A DNA stretch of 44,354 bases from Burkholderiaceae bacterium. GTDB taxonomy: Bacteria; Pseudomonadota; Gammaproteobacteria; Burkholderiales; Burkholderiaceae_E. This document shows, piece after piece, positions 6,646-15,304 of the stretch (its first letter is position 1; every line of letters starts with the position of its first letter). Location: assembly GCA_019428955.1 (NCBI GenBank), contig JAHYJF010000001.1:1-44354 (forward strand), given 5' to 3'. The position numbers and the translations under genes were made by a program. The notes under the pieces are model-generated. The model ran no database searches. It saw only the letters and a list, made by a program, of their open reading frames with translations, and had not been told where the DNA came from.

Positions 6646-7428
6646 TCAAGCCGGATTGTCGTCGTCGACGAAACCGTGCCAGATTCCCAGCTGCGCGGCG
6701 ACCGCCTCGCCCAGCGCCTTTACCCCGTAACGTTCAGTTGCATGGTGGCCGGCGGCGAAGTAGACGATTCCGGCTTCGCGCGCCATGTGGGTGGTGCGCT
6801 CGGAGATTTCGCCGCTGACGAAAGCGTCGGCCCCCAGGGCGATCGCTTCCTCGATCTCGTCCTGGGCCGCCCCGGTGCACCATATCAGGCGGCGGATCGG
6901 GCGTTCGCTGGCGCCGACCACCAGGGGCGGGCGCCCGAGGCGCTGGCGCAGGCGGGTGGCGAGCGAGCGCGCACTCACGCTACGAGTGAATTCGGTGATC
7001 GACAGCAGGCCGTAGCGCCCGGCCCGGCCGTCGAGGCGCCAGCCCATCACCCGCGCAAGACAGGCGTTGTTGCCGAGTTCGGGATGGGCGTCGAGCGGCA
7101 GGTGATAAGAGTGCAGGCCGATGCCATGCTCGATCAGCAGACGCACCCGTCTGAACCTGAACCCGGTGAGACGCTGGTCATCGCCGCGCCAGAACAGTCC
7201 ATGGTGCACCAGCAATGCGTCGGCACGCAAAGCCGCGGCACGGCAGATCGTCGCGGCGCTCGCGGTCACGGCGCTCACCAGCCGGCGCACCTGCGGCCTT
7301 CCTTCCACCTGCAAGCCGTTTGGGCAATAATCCTCGAAGGAGTCGGGCTCCATGATCTGAGCCAAAACCTGCTCCAGCGCCGCGCTCGGCACCGCCACCA
7401 CACTGGAATCCCGGTTCTTTGTCGTCAT
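6646..7428 (-). CDS. Nif3-like dinuclear metal-centre protein (NIF3/YbgI family)
   Basis: 260 residues, the usual size of the short YbgI-type Nif3 proteins. Conserved metal-binding segments are visible: LLVHHGLFW (about residue 73), SYHLPLDAH, FVSGEISE and GHHATERYG near the C-terminus. These proteins form toroidal hexamers with two metal ions per subunit. Their cellular role is still debated (related to GTP cyclohydrolase I type 2, or metal handling). Its ATG (7428-7426) overlaps the ATG of the divergent protease gene by two bases, and neither gene has an obvious SD. In-frame GTG codons at residues 10, 11 and 13 could be the real start. Confidence 0.9.
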   Translation of the reverse strand: MTTKNRDSSVVAVPSAALEQVLAQIMEPDSFEDYCPNGLQVEGRPQVRRLVSAVTASAATICRAAALRADALLVHHGLFWRGDDQRLTGFRFRRVRLLIEHGIGLHSYHLPLDAHPELGNNACLARVMGWRLDGRAGRYGLLSITEFTRSVSARSLATRLRQRLGRPPLVVGASERPIRRLIWCTGAAQDEIEEAIALGADAFVSGEISERTTHMAREAGIVYFAAGHHATERYGVKALGEAVAAQLGIWHGFVDDDNPA

Positions 7429-8587
7429 GCTAAGAAAGCTCTGGTTGACCTTCGCCCAAGCCGTCGTGATCGTACTGGCGGTGCTGTTCGTCGTCGCAAT
7501 CGTTCGTCCGCAATGGCTGTCGATAAGCCCTTGGCCCGCCTGGTGGCCGGCTACCAGGATGGCTCAATCCGGCAACGAACGTCACGACGCCATTCTGTCA
7601 TATAGCGGCGCGGCGCAGCGGGCGATCCCTTCGGTGGTCAACATCTTCACCAGCAAGGCGCTTGAGGAGCCCGATGGCGAGACCGGCGACGACCCCCGTT
7701 TCAGGCGTTTCTTCGGTGAACAGTTCGCCCAACCCCAACCGACTTTCAGCCTGGGCTCGGGGGTGATCGTGGCTAGCGATGGCCTGATTCTCACCAACCA
7801 CCATGTCGTCGCATCGGCCGATGAGATCGAAGTGCTGCTCTCCGACGGCCGGCGCACCCGAGCCGGCGTCGTCGGCAGCGACCCAGACACCGACCTGGCG
7901 GTATTGCGGGTCGCAATGCTCGACCTGCCGGCGATCGCATTCGGCAAGTCCGAGGACGCCAGGGTCGGGGACGTGGTGCTGGCCATCGGCAACCCGTTCG
8001 GGGTGGGCCAGACGGTCACGATGGGCATCATCAGCGCGCTCGGTCGCAGCCAGCTCGGCATCAACACCTTCGAGAACTTCATCCAGACCGATGCGGCGAT
8101 CAATCCCGGCAACTCGGGCGGCGCGCTGGTCGACGCCGAGGGCCGGCTGCTCGGGATCAACACGGCGATCTATTCGCCCAGCGGCGGCTCGCTCGGCATC
8201 GGCTTCGCGACCCCGGCCAGCAGCGCGCTGCACGTGATGGAACAACTGGTTCGCGACGGCGCCGTGACCCGCGGCTTCATCGGTGTCGAGCCCCAGGATC
8301 TCACGCCGGAGCTGGCCGAGGCCTTCCAGCTGCCGCTCACCGAAGGAGCGGTGATCGCCGGCCTGGTGCGCGGCGGCCCGGCCGAAAAGGCGGGGGTCAG
8401 GGTCGGCGACATCCTGGTCGCGGTAAACGGCCTCGCGGTCAAGAACACCACGACCATGCTCGATATGATCGCCAAGCTGGCACCGGGTACGACCGCCACC
8501 TTCCGGTTCGTGCGCGACAACCAGCGCAGCGACATCCGGATCGTGGTCGGCAAACGCCCCCGCCCCCAGGAATCACGACCGCGCTAG
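7427..8587 (+). CDS. DegS/HtrA-type trypsin-like serine protease with one PDZ domain
   Basis: 386 residues. An N-terminal membrane anchor (about 9-26, AQAVVIVLAVLFVVAIV) is followed by a trypsin-like domain with the triad His126 (TNHHVV), Asp156 (DPDTDLAV) and Ser230 (GNSGGAL), then one PDZ domain (about 280-375). A single PDZ plus an uncleaved anchor is the DegS/AlgW layout. In gammaproteobacteria such proteases start RseA cleavage in the envelope-stress response. The neighbouring anti-sigma factor at 1981 is soluble, so it is not an obvious target. A soluble DegQ-like role is the alternative. The gene converges on tatC with a 20-base gap. Confidence 0.93.
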   Translation: MLRKLWLTFAQAVVIVLAVLFVVAIVRPQWLSISPWPAWWPATRMAQSGNERHDAILSYSGAAQRAIPSVVNIFTSKALEEPDGETGDDPRFRRFFGEQFAQPQPTFSLGSGVIVASDGLILTNHHVVASADEIEVLLSDGRRTRAGVVGSDPDTDLAVLRVAMLDLPAIAFGKSEDARVGDVVLAIGNPFGVGQTVTMGIISALGRSQLGINTFENFIQTDAAINPGNSGGALVDAEGRLLGINTAIYSPSGGSLGIGFATPASSALHVMEQLVRDGAVTRGFIGVEPQDLTPELAEAFQLPLTEGAVIAGLVRGGPAEKAGVRVGDILVAVNGLAVKNTTTMLDMIAKLAPGTTATFRFVRDNQRSDIRIVVGKRPRPQESRPR

Positions 8588-8607
8588 GCGAGTATCCTCC
8601 CGAGCGC

Positions 8608-9363
8608 TCAAACCTCGGTGGGTTCGTCTTCGAGTTCCGGCGTACTGCTGCGCGCCTTGACGAAGCGGCCGAACCCAATGCCCAGCTCGTAGAGCAGGCA
8701 CAGCGGCACCGCCAGCATGAACTGCGAGATCACGTCCGGCGGGGTGAGCACGGCTGCGACCACGAAGGCCCCGACGACGACGTAGCGCCGTGCCGCCTTC
8801 ATCTGCTCGACGCTGACCAAGCCGGATTTGAGCAGCAACATCTGCACCACCGGGACTTCGAAGGTCAGGCCGAAGCCGAAGAAGATCGCCAAGGTGAAGT
8901 CCCAGTACTTTTGCAGATCCTGGAGGGTCTCGGCGCCGGTGCGCTCCGACATGGTGATGAAGAACCGGTAGGCTGCCGGCAACACGAAGGTATACGCGAA
9001 CGCGATCCCGACGAGCAGGAAGAAGACGCTGGAAACGATCAATGGCAGGGCAAAACGGCGCTCATGCTCGTAGAGCCCCGGCGCGACGAACGACCACGCC
9101 TGGTAGAGGATCCACGGCAGGGCCAACAGCACGGCCGAAAGGAACGCGACCTTGGTCAGGGTGAAGAAGGCCCCGGCCTGGTCAGTGAAGATCGGCCTGC
9201 TCCCGGCCGGCAGGACCTGGTACAGGGGCAGCGAGAGAAACTTCATGATCTCGCCGGAAAAATAGAAGCAGACGGCGAACAGCACCATCACCACCACCAG
9301 CGACTTGACCAGCCGGTCGCGCAGCTCGACCAGGTGGGAGAAGAAGTTCTCTTGCTCGCTCAT
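8608..9363 (-). CDS. tatC: Sec-independent protein translocase subunit TatC
   Basis: 251 residues with six predicted membrane helices. It has the TatC hallmarks: FFSHLVELRDRL at the N-terminus and the loop FVAPGLYEHERR that forms the twin-arginine signal receptor, with a conserved Glu in the YEHER stretch. With TatB it recognises folded Tat substrates; TatA forms the pore. The start ATG overlaps tatB by 4 nt. A visible substrate is the Rieske protein at 5951-6553. The acidic C-terminal tail (PELEDEPTEV) is cytoplasmic and variable. Confidence 0.97.
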   Translation of the reverse strand: MSEQENFFSHLVELRDRLVKSLVVVMVLFAVCFYFSGEIMKFLSLPLYQVLPAGSRPIFTDQAGAFFTLTKVAFLSAVLLALPWILYQAWSFVAPGLYEHERRFALPLIVSSVFFLLVGIAFAYTFVLPAAYRFFITMSERTGAETLQDLQKYWDFTLAIFFGFGLTFEVPVVQMLLLKSGLVSVEQMKAARRYVVVGAFVVAAVLTPPDVISQFMLAVPLCLLYELGIGFGRFVKARSSTPELEDEPTEV

Positions 9364-9800
9364 AGGTGCGCCTGGCGCTGGGGAAGCTTGCGGCGCTTGC
9401 GCCCGAGTTCGGCGTCGCGGGCCTCGCGCCGTTCACGCAAGCGGTCGCGCGTCTGGCGCACGGCGTAGACGGTGTTCCAGTCGGTCGGCTGGTATTCCGC
9501 CTCCGGTTCACCCTCGAGCGCCGCATTCAGTGAATCGACCTCCTGCTGCACTTCGGCGGCGCCCTTCTCGACCGATTTCTTGAGGTCGTGCGCCACCTCG
9601 GTGATCTCCGTCTGCATCCGGCGCAGTTCCTCGATCTCCATCTGGCGCCCGACATCGGACTTGACGTCGTTGACGTAGCGCTGGATCTTCCCGAGCCACT
9701 CCCCGGCCTGGCGCGCGACCTTGGGCAGGCGCTCAGGTCCGATGACGATCAGCGCGATCACCGAGGCGATCAGGAGTTCGGAAAAGGCAACGTCAAACAT
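9360..9800 (-). CDS. tatB: Sec-independent protein translocase subunit TatB
   Basis: 146 residues. A single N-terminal membrane helix (FSELLIASVIALIVIGPERLP, containing the diagnostic Gly-Pro-Glu hinge) leads to an amphipathic helix and a long, highly charged cytoplasmic coiled coil. The C-terminus is basic (ELGRKRRKLPQR). TatB presents the signal peptide within the TatBC receptor. It lies between tatA (89-base gap) and tatC (4-nt overlap). Confidence 0.95.
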   Translation of the reverse strand: MFDVAFSELLIASVIALIVIGPERLPKVARQAGEWLGKIQRYVNDVKSDVGRQMEIEELRRMQTEITEVAHDLKKSVEKGAAEVQQEVDSLNAALEGEPEAEYQPTDWNTVYAVRQTRDRLRERREARDAELGRKRRKLPQRQAHL

Positions 9801-9889
9801 TGGGTCTCAGAAACGCAAAGAGCGACCGTAACAGGCCGCTCGACCAGGCGAGCCCGGATCGACACCGTGCCCGCGACCACGCCAAGCCG

Positions 9890-10102
9890 TCAGCGCTTTT
9901 CTTTGGCGTCGACGTCGATGGTCTTGCCCGACTGCGACGCTTCCGAATCGGCCGTCTTCTCCGAGCCTTCCTTCATGCCTTCCTTGAAGCCCTTGACGGC
10001 GCCGCCAAGGTCACTGCCCATGTTGCGCAGTTTCTTGGTGCCAAAGACCATCATCACTATTACCAGCACAATCAGCCAGTGCCAGATACTGAATGAACCC
10101 AT
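9890..10102 (-). CDS. tatA: Sec-independent protein translocase subunit TatA
   Basis: 70 residues. It has a short N-terminal membrane helix (WHWLIVLVIVMMVFG), the FGTKKLRNMGSDLG hinge and amphipathic helix, and an acidic/lysine-rich tail. It forms the size-variable channel of the Tat system. The FG-x-KLR motif and short length separate it from TatB. GGGAG lies a few bases before the ATG at 10102. It follows hinT by 14 nt and probably shares its transcript with the his operon. Confidence 0.95.
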   Translation of the reverse strand: MGSFSIWHWLIVLVIVMMVFGTKKLRNMGSDLGGAVKGFKEGMKEGSEKTADSEASQSGKTIDVDAKEKR

Positions 10103-10116
10103 ACATCAACTCCCTT

Positions 10117-10479
10117 CTACGTGCGCTTAATCCCTGAACCCAATGGCTCGGGACCGCCGATCACATGCATGTGAAGATGATACACCTCCTGCCTGCCGAC
10201 CCTGCCGTTGTTGACCACGACCCTGAACCCGTCGGTGGCGCCCAATGACCGGGCCAGTTCCCCGATCCTGCCCATCATCCGGCCCAGCATCCCGGCATGC
10301 GCCAGATCGGCGTCATAGAGGTTCTCGAGGTGCCTCTTGGGTATGACCAGGAAATGCACCGGCGCGCTCGGATTGATATCGTGGAAGGCGAGGATTTCGT
10401 CGTCCTCGTAGACCTTGCGGCACGGAATCTCGCCCCGGCCGATCCGGCAAAAAAGGCATTGGTCGTTGGCGTTGCCCAT
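10117..10479 (-). CDS. hinT: Histidine triad (HIT) nucleotide-binding protein, HinT type
   Basis: 120 residues. The N-terminus has CLFCRIGRGEIPCRKVYEDD, with the Cys-x2-Cys common in bacterial HinT, and then HFLVIPKRHLENL. The active site YHLHMHVIGG carries the His-x-His-x-His-x-x triad near residue 108. HinT proteins hydrolyse phosphoramidates such as AMP-lysine. It lies between hisE and tatA, its standard place in betaproteobacterial his operons, with no proven role in histidine synthesis. Confidence 0.95.
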   Translation of the reverse strand: MGNANDQCLFCRIGRGEIPCRKVYEDDEILAFHDINPSAPVHFLVIPKRHLENLYDADLAHAGMLGRMMGRIGELARSLGATDGFRVVVNNGRVGRQEVYHLHMHVIGGPEPLGSGIKRT

Positions 10480-10514
10480 GTCTTTCAGCTCCTTTATTCG
10501 CCTGCGCAGTCGCG

Positions 10515-10874
10515 TTACGGCGAGCGCCGCTGCGCCTTCTCGTCAAGTCCCGACAGTCCCTCGCGGCGCTCGAGCTCGGCCAGCACGTCGGACGGTCGCA
10601 AGTCGAAATGAGCGAGCATGATCATGGTGTGGAACCATAAGTCGGCTGTTTCCGAAACTATCCGCGCCGGCACGCCATCCTTGGCTGCCATCACGGTTTC
10701 GGTGGCCTCCTCGCCAACCTTCTTCAGGATAGCGTCGGTGCCGCGCTGAAACAGCCGCGCAACATACGAGCTCTCCGGATCGGCACCCTGGCGGCGCGCT
10801 TCGAGCACGTCGGCCAGCCGCGCCAGGACATCCTTGGCACTGCCCGAACCACCATCCTGCTTGGCTGCACTCAC
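10515..10874 (-). CDS. hisE: Phosphoribosyl-ATP pyrophosphatase (HisE)
   Basis: 119 residues of the all-alpha NTP-pyrophosphohydrolase (MazG-like) fold. KKVGEEATETVMAAKD and SETADLWFHTMIML provide the acidic Mg-binding residues. It catalyses step two of histidine synthesis, PR-ATP to PR-AMP plus pyrophosphate. The start is GTG, overlapping the hisI stop (GTGA, 4 nt). HisE and HisI are separate here, not fused as in E. coli. The first 12 residues are polar filler. Confidence 0.95.
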   Translation of the reverse strand: MSAAKQDGGSGSAKDVLARLADVLEARRQGADPESSYVARLFQRGTDAILKKVGEEATETVMAAKDGVPARIVSETADLWFHTMIMLAHFDLRPSDVLAELERREGLSGLDEKAQRRSP

Positions 10875-11278
10875 TTGTAGAGCCTCCCGGGATCAACCCG
10901 CACGGGATCAACTATCTGCCACTGTTCGCTTTCCAGCCGGCTATAGAAACACGATTCGCGCCCGGTGTGGCAAGCCACGCCACCGGCCTGTTCGACCAGC
11001 AGCAGCACCGCGTCACCATCGCAGTCCAGCCGGATTTCACGCACTGTCTGGATGTTGCCCGATTCCTCGCCCTTGACCCAGAGGCGGGCGCGCGAACGCG
11101 AATAATAGACCGCCTGGCGGGTCGCCACGGTGCGCTCGAGCGCTTCGCGATTCATCCACGCCATCATCAGCACGCGGCCACTGGTTGCATCCTGGGCGAT
11201 CGCGGCCACCAGGTCGGAATCGTTCCAGCGTACCCGCGAGATCCATCCCGCGCCGCCGCCGGCCTGCGCCGTGCTCAC
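10871..11278 (-). CDS. hisI: Phosphoribosyl-AMP cyclohydrolase (HisI)
   Basis: 135 residues. It has VLMMAWMNREAL and YYSRSRARLWVKGEESGN, and the metal site CDGDAVLLLVEQAGGVACHTG...SCF with the three zinc-binding cysteines and Mg-binding aspartates. It opens the purine ring in step three of histidine synthesis. The GTG start overlaps the hisF stop by 4 nt, and the C-terminus overlaps hisE by 4 nt, which suggests tight translational coupling. Confidence 0.97.
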   Translation of the reverse strand: MSTAQAGGGAGWISRVRWNDSDLVAAIAQDATSGRVLMMAWMNREALERTVATRQAVYYSRSRARLWVKGEESGNIQTVREIRLDCDGDAVLLLVEQAGGVACHTGRESCFYSRLESEQWQIVDPVRVDPGRLYK

Positions 11279-12051
11279 TGGGTCGCTCCCGACAGTTCAC
11301 GCACCGGAATGCCGCGCGCCGCCATCACTGCTTTGGCCTGGGCCACGGTAAATTCGCCGAAGTGAAATATGCTCGCCGCCAGTACCGCGTCGGCGCGACC
11401 AATCGTCACCCCGTCGGCGAGATGCTCGAGCGTGCCCACGCCACCCGAGGCAATCACCGGAATGGTGACCGCATCGCTCACCGCCCGGGTGAGCTCGAGG
11501 TCGAAACCAGCTCGGGTACCGTCGCGATCCATGCTGGTCAGCAGGATTTCCCCGACTCCGAGCGCGGTTACCCGTCGCGCCCACTCGATGGCATCCAGCC
11601 CGGTGGGTCTGCGCCCGCCGTGGGTGAACACTTCCCAGCGCCCGGGAGCGCTGGCCTTGGCGTCGATCGCGCAGACGATGCACTGCGAGCCATAGCGCGA
11701 CGCCGAGCGCTCGAGCAGGCCGGGATCGAGAATTCCAGCGGTATTGATCGCCACCTTGTCGGCGCCGGCATTGAGCAGCCGGCGGACATCCTCCACTGCG
11801 CGCACGCCGCCGCCCACCGTGAGCGGAATGAACACCTGGTCGGCCACCGCTTCGATCATGTGCAGGATCATGTCGCGCTCGTCGCTCGAAGCCGTGATGT
11901 CGAGGAAAGTCAGTTCGTCGGCGCCCTGTTCGTCGTAGCGCCGGGCGATCTCGACCGGGTCGCCGGCATCGCGCAGGGCGACGAAATTGACGCCCTTGAC
12001 GACCCGGCCAGCGGTGACGTCAAGGCACGGAATGATCCGCTTGGTGAGCAC
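11275..12051 (-). CDS. hisF: Imidazole glycerol phosphate synthase cyclase subunit (HisF)
   Basis: 258-residue TIM barrel beginning MLTKRIIPCLDVTAGRVVKG, with catalytic Asp11 and, in the second half, SMDRDGTRAGFD with the second catalytic Asp. The phosphate-binding ends are TVGGGVRAVED and ASGGVGTLEHL. It joins ammonia from HisH to PRFAR to give IGP and AICAR. The start is GTG at 12051-12049, two bases after the hisA stop. Length and N-terminus match the family exactly. Confidence 0.98.
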   Translation of the reverse strand: MLTKRIIPCLDVTAGRVVKGVNFVALRDAGDPVEIARRYDEQGADELTFLDITASSDERDMILHMIEAVADQVFIPLTVGGGVRAVEDVRRLLNAGADKVAINTAGILDPGLLERSASRYGSQCIVCAIDAKASAPGRWEVFTHGGRRPTGLDAIEWARRVTALGVGEILLTSMDRDGTRAGFDLELTRAVSDAVTIPVIASGGVGTLEHLADGVTIGRADAVLAASIFHFGEFTVAQAKAVMAARGIPVRELSGATQ

Positions 12052-12053
12052 AG

Positions 12054-12794
12054 TCAGTCCGAGAGCTCGTCGGCCAGCGCCTGGGCGGTGGCAAAGTCGA
12101 GCGTTCCTTCGTAGAGCGAGCGCCCGAGGATCACGCCCGCCACTCCGTCGGGGGAGATGGCGCAGAGCTGTTCGATATCGGCCAGGCTCGAGACCCCGCC
12201 CGAGGCGAACACCGGCACCAGCAGTTCGCTCGCCAGGCGCTGGGTTGCCTCGATGTTCACGCCCGAGAGCATGCCGTCGCGCCCGATGTCGGTATAAATC
12301 ACTCCCTCGATGCCGTAGCCCTGGAACTTGCGCGCCAGGTCGAGTACGTCGTGGCCGGTCAGCTTGCTCCAGCCATCGGTGGCGACCTTGCCGTCGCGCG
12401 CGTCCAGGCCGACGATGATCTGGCCCGGAAAAGCGCTGCAGGCGTCGTGCAGGAACCCCGGGCTCTTGACCGCGGCGGTGCCGATGATCACGTAGCTCAA
12501 GCCCTCGTCGAGGTAGCGTTCGATGGTGTCGAGGTCGCGAATCCCGCCACCGAGCTGGACCGGAATCTGAGTGCCGACCTCCTCGATGATCGCCTTGATC
12601 GCGGCGCCATTGCGCGGCTGGCCGGCAAACGCACCGTTGAGATCAACCAGGTGCAGGCGGCGGGCGCCGGCCTCGACCCAACGCCGTGCCATTCGCGCCG
12701 GATCTACCGAGAAGATCGTGGCCTCATCCATGTCGCCCTGCTTCAGGCGTACGCAGTGACCGTCTTTGAGATCGATTGCCGGTATGAGCAACAT
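12054..12794 (-). CDS. hisA: ProFAR isomerase (HisA)
   Basis: 246-residue TIM barrel. MLLIPAIDLKDGHCVRLKQGD holds catalytic Asp8; YTDIGRDGMLSG in the second half holds the other acid. The two phosphate sites are QLGGGIRDL and FASGGVSSL. It carries out the Amadori rearrangement of ProFAR to PRFAR. ATG 12794 gives the family length; an extension to 12815 adds seven residues and is rejected. It lies between hisH and hisF, as in most his operons. Confidence 0.98.
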   Translation of the reverse strand: MLLIPAIDLKDGHCVRLKQGDMDEATIFSVDPARMARRWVEAGARRLHLVDLNGAFAGQPRNGAAIKAIIEEVGTQIPVQLGGGIRDLDTIERYLDEGLSYVIIGTAAVKSPGFLHDACSAFPGQIIVGLDARDGKVATDGWSKLTGHDVLDLARKFQGYGIEGVIYTDIGRDGMLSGVNIEATQRLASELLVPVFASGGVSSLADIEQLCAISPDGVAGVILGRSLYEGTLDFATAQALADELSD

Positions 12795-12848
12795 GGTCGT
12801 CGTACTTAATATCAAGAGAGGTCGGGGAGAATCCGGCGCCGCTTGCGG

Positions 12849-13490
12849 CTAGGGATTCCAGTGGCAGAAATTCTGGTACAGCCGCAGCCCATCGGCTGCG
12901 CTCTTCTCGGGGTGAAACTGCGCTGCAAAAATGTTATCGCGCGCCACCGCACAGGTAAAGCGCACACCGTGCTCGCTTTCGCCGACGGTCAGCGCCTGCG
13001 GGTTGGCCGGCTCGGCGTAGTAGCTGTGGACGAAATAGAAGTGGGAGCCATCGGCGATTCCTTCCCACAGCGGGTGGGGCCGCGTCTGCCAGACCTGGTT
13101 CCAGCCCATGTGCGGCACCTTGAGGCGAGCGCCGTCGGGACGCACCATCGCCTCCGGCGGAAACCGCAGCACCCGGCCGGCGAACACGCCCAGCCCCGGA
13201 GTCGGCCCCTCGGCGCTCTCGTCGAAGAGCATCTGTTCGCCCACGCACACTCCCATGAACGGCCTGGTCGCGGCGGCCCTGAGCACCGCCTCGCGCAGCC
13301 CCGCGGCTTCGAGGTTGCGCATGCAATCGGGCATCGCCCCCTGGCCGGGTAACACCACCCGGTCGGCAGCGTCGATCTGTGCCGGGTCGCCGCTTATGGC
13401 AACCCGTGCCTGCGGTGCGACGTGCTCGAGCGCCTTGGCGACCGAGCGCAGATTACCCATGCCGTAGTCGACGACCACGATCAGGCTCAA
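12849..13490 (-). CDS. hisH: Imidazole glycerol phosphate synthase glutaminase subunit (HisH)
   Basis: 213 residues, class I glutamine amidotransferase. The nucleophile is Cys82 in MGVCVGEQMLF, with His and Glu in AQFHPEKSAADG near the C-terminus. It supplies ammonia to HisF. Translation must start at TTG (13490-13488): a strong SD (GGAGGGGG) lies before it, the first strand VVVDYGMGNLRS follows at once, and the next ATG would remove that strand. It is separated from hisA by 54 nt and from hisB by 73 nt with no gene between. Confidence 0.97.
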   Translation of the reverse strand: MSLIVVVDYGMGNLRSVAKALEHVAPQARVAISGDPAQIDAADRVVLPGQGAMPDCMRNLEAAGLREAVLRAAATRPFMGVCVGEQMLFDESAEGPTPGLGVFAGRVLRFPPEAMVRPDGARLKVPHMGWNQVWQTRPHPLWEGIADGSHFYFVHSYYAEPANPQALTVGESEHGVRFTCAVARDNIFAAQFHPEKSAADGLRLYQNFCHWNP

Positions 13491-13563
13491 TACGCCCCCT
13501 CCGCCCCGAGTCGGGCGACGACATCACCGGCCGCGCTCGTGCCGCAGCCTCGCAGCCAACCCG

Positions 13564-14175
13564 TCACAGCGATCCCTTGGTGGATGGAATCTCCTCGCCG
13601 CGCCGCGGATCGAATTCGACCGCCGTGCGCAGCGCCCGGGCGAAGGCCTTGAACACCGTTTCACACTGGTGATGGGCATTGGCGCCGCGCAGGTTGTCGA
13701 TGTGCAGGGTAACCAGGGCGTGATTAACGAAGCCCTGGAAGAACTCGTGGGCCAGGTCAACCTCGAACGCGCCAATCATGTCGCGCGCGAATTCGACCTG
13801 CCACTCCAGTCCCGGCCGGCCCGAGAAATCGATCACAACCCGTGAGAGCGCCTCGTCGAGCGGCACGTAGGCATGGCCATAGCGATTGATACCCTTGCGG
13901 TCCCCGATCGCCTGGGCAACCGCCTGGCCCAGCGTGATCCCGACGTCCTCGACGGTGTGGTGGCCATCGATGTGGAGGTCGCCTTCGGCGCTCACCTCGA
14001 GATCCACCAGACCGTGACGCGCGATCTGGTCGAGCATGTGATCGAGGAACGGCACGCCGGTGGCCAGTTCGCGGCGGCCGGTGCCGTCAAGATCGACGCG
14101 CACGCGAATCCGCGTTTCGGCCGTAATCCGGGTCACTTCTGCACTACGTTTCACCACCTCACCTCCCAGGTTCAT
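13564..14175 (-). CDS. hisB: Imidazoleglycerol-phosphate dehydratase (HisB, monofunctional)
   Basis: 203 residues. The repeated metal-binding halves are visible: FLDHMLDQIARHG, DLHIDGHHTVEDVGI, VPLDEALSRVVIDFSGRP, and HEFFQGFVNHALVTLHI with GANAHHQCETVFKAFARAL. This is the dehydratase alone; the phosphatase half fused to it in E. coli is absent, so histidinol-phosphate phosphatase must be encoded elsewhere. The ATG overlaps the hisC stop (ATGA). Confidence 0.98.
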   Translation of the reverse strand: MNLGGEVVKRSAEVTRITAETRIRVRVDLDGTGRRELATGVPFLDHMLDQIARHGLVDLEVSAEGDLHIDGHHTVEDVGITLGQAVAQAIGDRKGINRYGHAYVPLDEALSRVVIDFSGRPGLEWQVEFARDMIGAFEVDLAHEFFQGFVNHALVTLHIDNLRGANAHHQCETVFKAFARALRTAVEFDPRRGEEIPSTKGSL

Positions 14176-15266
14176 GCACCCGCCGCGCGCTGCGTAGCGC
14201 GCAACGCCGCCAGCAGCGCGGCATTTTCCTGCGGGTAGCTCACCGTCAATCGCAGGCAGTTGCCCAGCAACGGGTGCATTTTACCCACGTCGCGGATCAA
14301 AACCCCGCGTTTACGCAGCCCAGCGGCGGTCGCCGGGCCATCGGCGACCCGGATGAGCAGGAAATTGGCCCGCGACGGAAACACCTCGACCCCGGGGATC
14401 GCGGCCAGTTCCCGGGCCAGCGTGGTGCGCCCCGCACGCAATTCGGCCGCCTGGGCCTCGAACACCGCCAGGTGTTCGAGGGCGAAGATCGCACCGGCTT
14501 CGTTGAGCGAGCCGACGTTGTAGGGCGGCCTGACCTTCTCGAGTTCCGCCAGCCACGGCGCGGCCGCGCTCAGGTAGCCGATGCGCAGCCCGGCCATCCC
14601 GAGCTTGGAGACGGTGCGCAGCACCGCCAGGTTGGGGAACTCGGGCAGGCGGTGCATCCAGGTGTCGAGCGCGAACGGTTGGTAGGCCTCGTCGACCACC
14701 ACCAGCCCCGGCGCGGCGGCGATGATCGCCTCGATCGCGCCGGTCTCGTAGCAGTTGCCGGTCGGGTTGTTGGGGTAGGCGATGAAGGTTAGCGCCGGGC
14801 GCTCGCTGCCAATCGCCGCCAGCATCGCCTCGGTGTCGAGGGTGAAATCAGCACGCAGGGGAACTCCGACGAAGCGGCTGCCGGACAGCCGCGCGCCCAT
14901 TTCGTACATCACGAACGACGGCCAGGGCGAAAGCACCACCGCGCCGGGACGTGCCGTCACCAGCGTGAGCATCGCGATCAATTCATCCGACCCATTGCCG
15001 ATCACCACGTCGTAGCCGTCCGGAACCCGGAAGCTGGCGCGGATCGCCGAGCGCAGCTCGGCGTAGCTGGGCACCGGATAGCGGTTGATGGCGACCTCGG
15101 CGAGCCGCTCGCCCAATGCCTGACGCAGTTCCGGCGGCAGCCGATAGGGATTCTCCATCGCGTCGAGTTTCACCAGGCCGCGGGAATCGGCGACCTGATA
15201 GGCGCGCATCGCCAGTACTTCGGGGCGGATCACCCCAGCCGGGCCGGTCTTGTTGTTGTCGCTCAT
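14172..15266 (-). CDS. hisC: Histidinol-phosphate aminotransferase (HisC)
   Basis: 364 residues, fold-type I PLP enzyme. It shows NGSDELIAML (cofactor phosphate region), YPNNPTGN (about 165-171), VVDEAYQPF, and the Schiff-base lysine Lys221 in RTVSKLGMAGLRIGY. It converts imidazole acetol phosphate to histidinol phosphate. I chose ATG 15266, with GAGGG seven bases upstream, rather than the GTG one codon earlier. It follows hisD by 38 nt and overlaps hisB by 4 nt. Confidence 0.97.
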   Translation of the reverse strand: MSDNNKTGPAGVIRPEVLAMRAYQVADSRGLVKLDAMENPYRLPPELRQALGERLAEVAINRYPVPSYAELRSAIRASFRVPDGYDVVIGNGSDELIAMLTLVTARPGAVVLSPWPSFVMYEMGARLSGSRFVGVPLRADFTLDTEAMLAAIGSERPALTFIAYPNNPTGNCYETGAIEAIIAAAPGLVVVDEAYQPFALDTWMHRLPEFPNLAVLRTVSKLGMAGLRIGYLSAAAPWLAELEKVRPPYNVGSLNEAGAIFALEHLAVFEAQAAELRAGRTTLARELAAIPGVEVFPSRANFLLIRVADGPATAAGLRKRGVLIRDVGKMHPLLGNCLRLTVSYPQENAALLAALRATQRAAGA

Positions 15267-15304
15267 CACATTCCCTCGCCGGCGGCACGCGCCGGCCCGA
15301 TCGA

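Noticed and set aside
6639..6655. Small hairpin at the end of nif3 (CCGGC/GCCGG)
   Set aside because: A 5-bp stem with a 7-base loop is expected by chance in this GC-rich sequence.
8581..8607. Terminator between the convergent protease gene and tatC
   Set aside because: Only a 5-bp GCGCT/AGCGC stem with internal mismatches; too weak to report as a feature.
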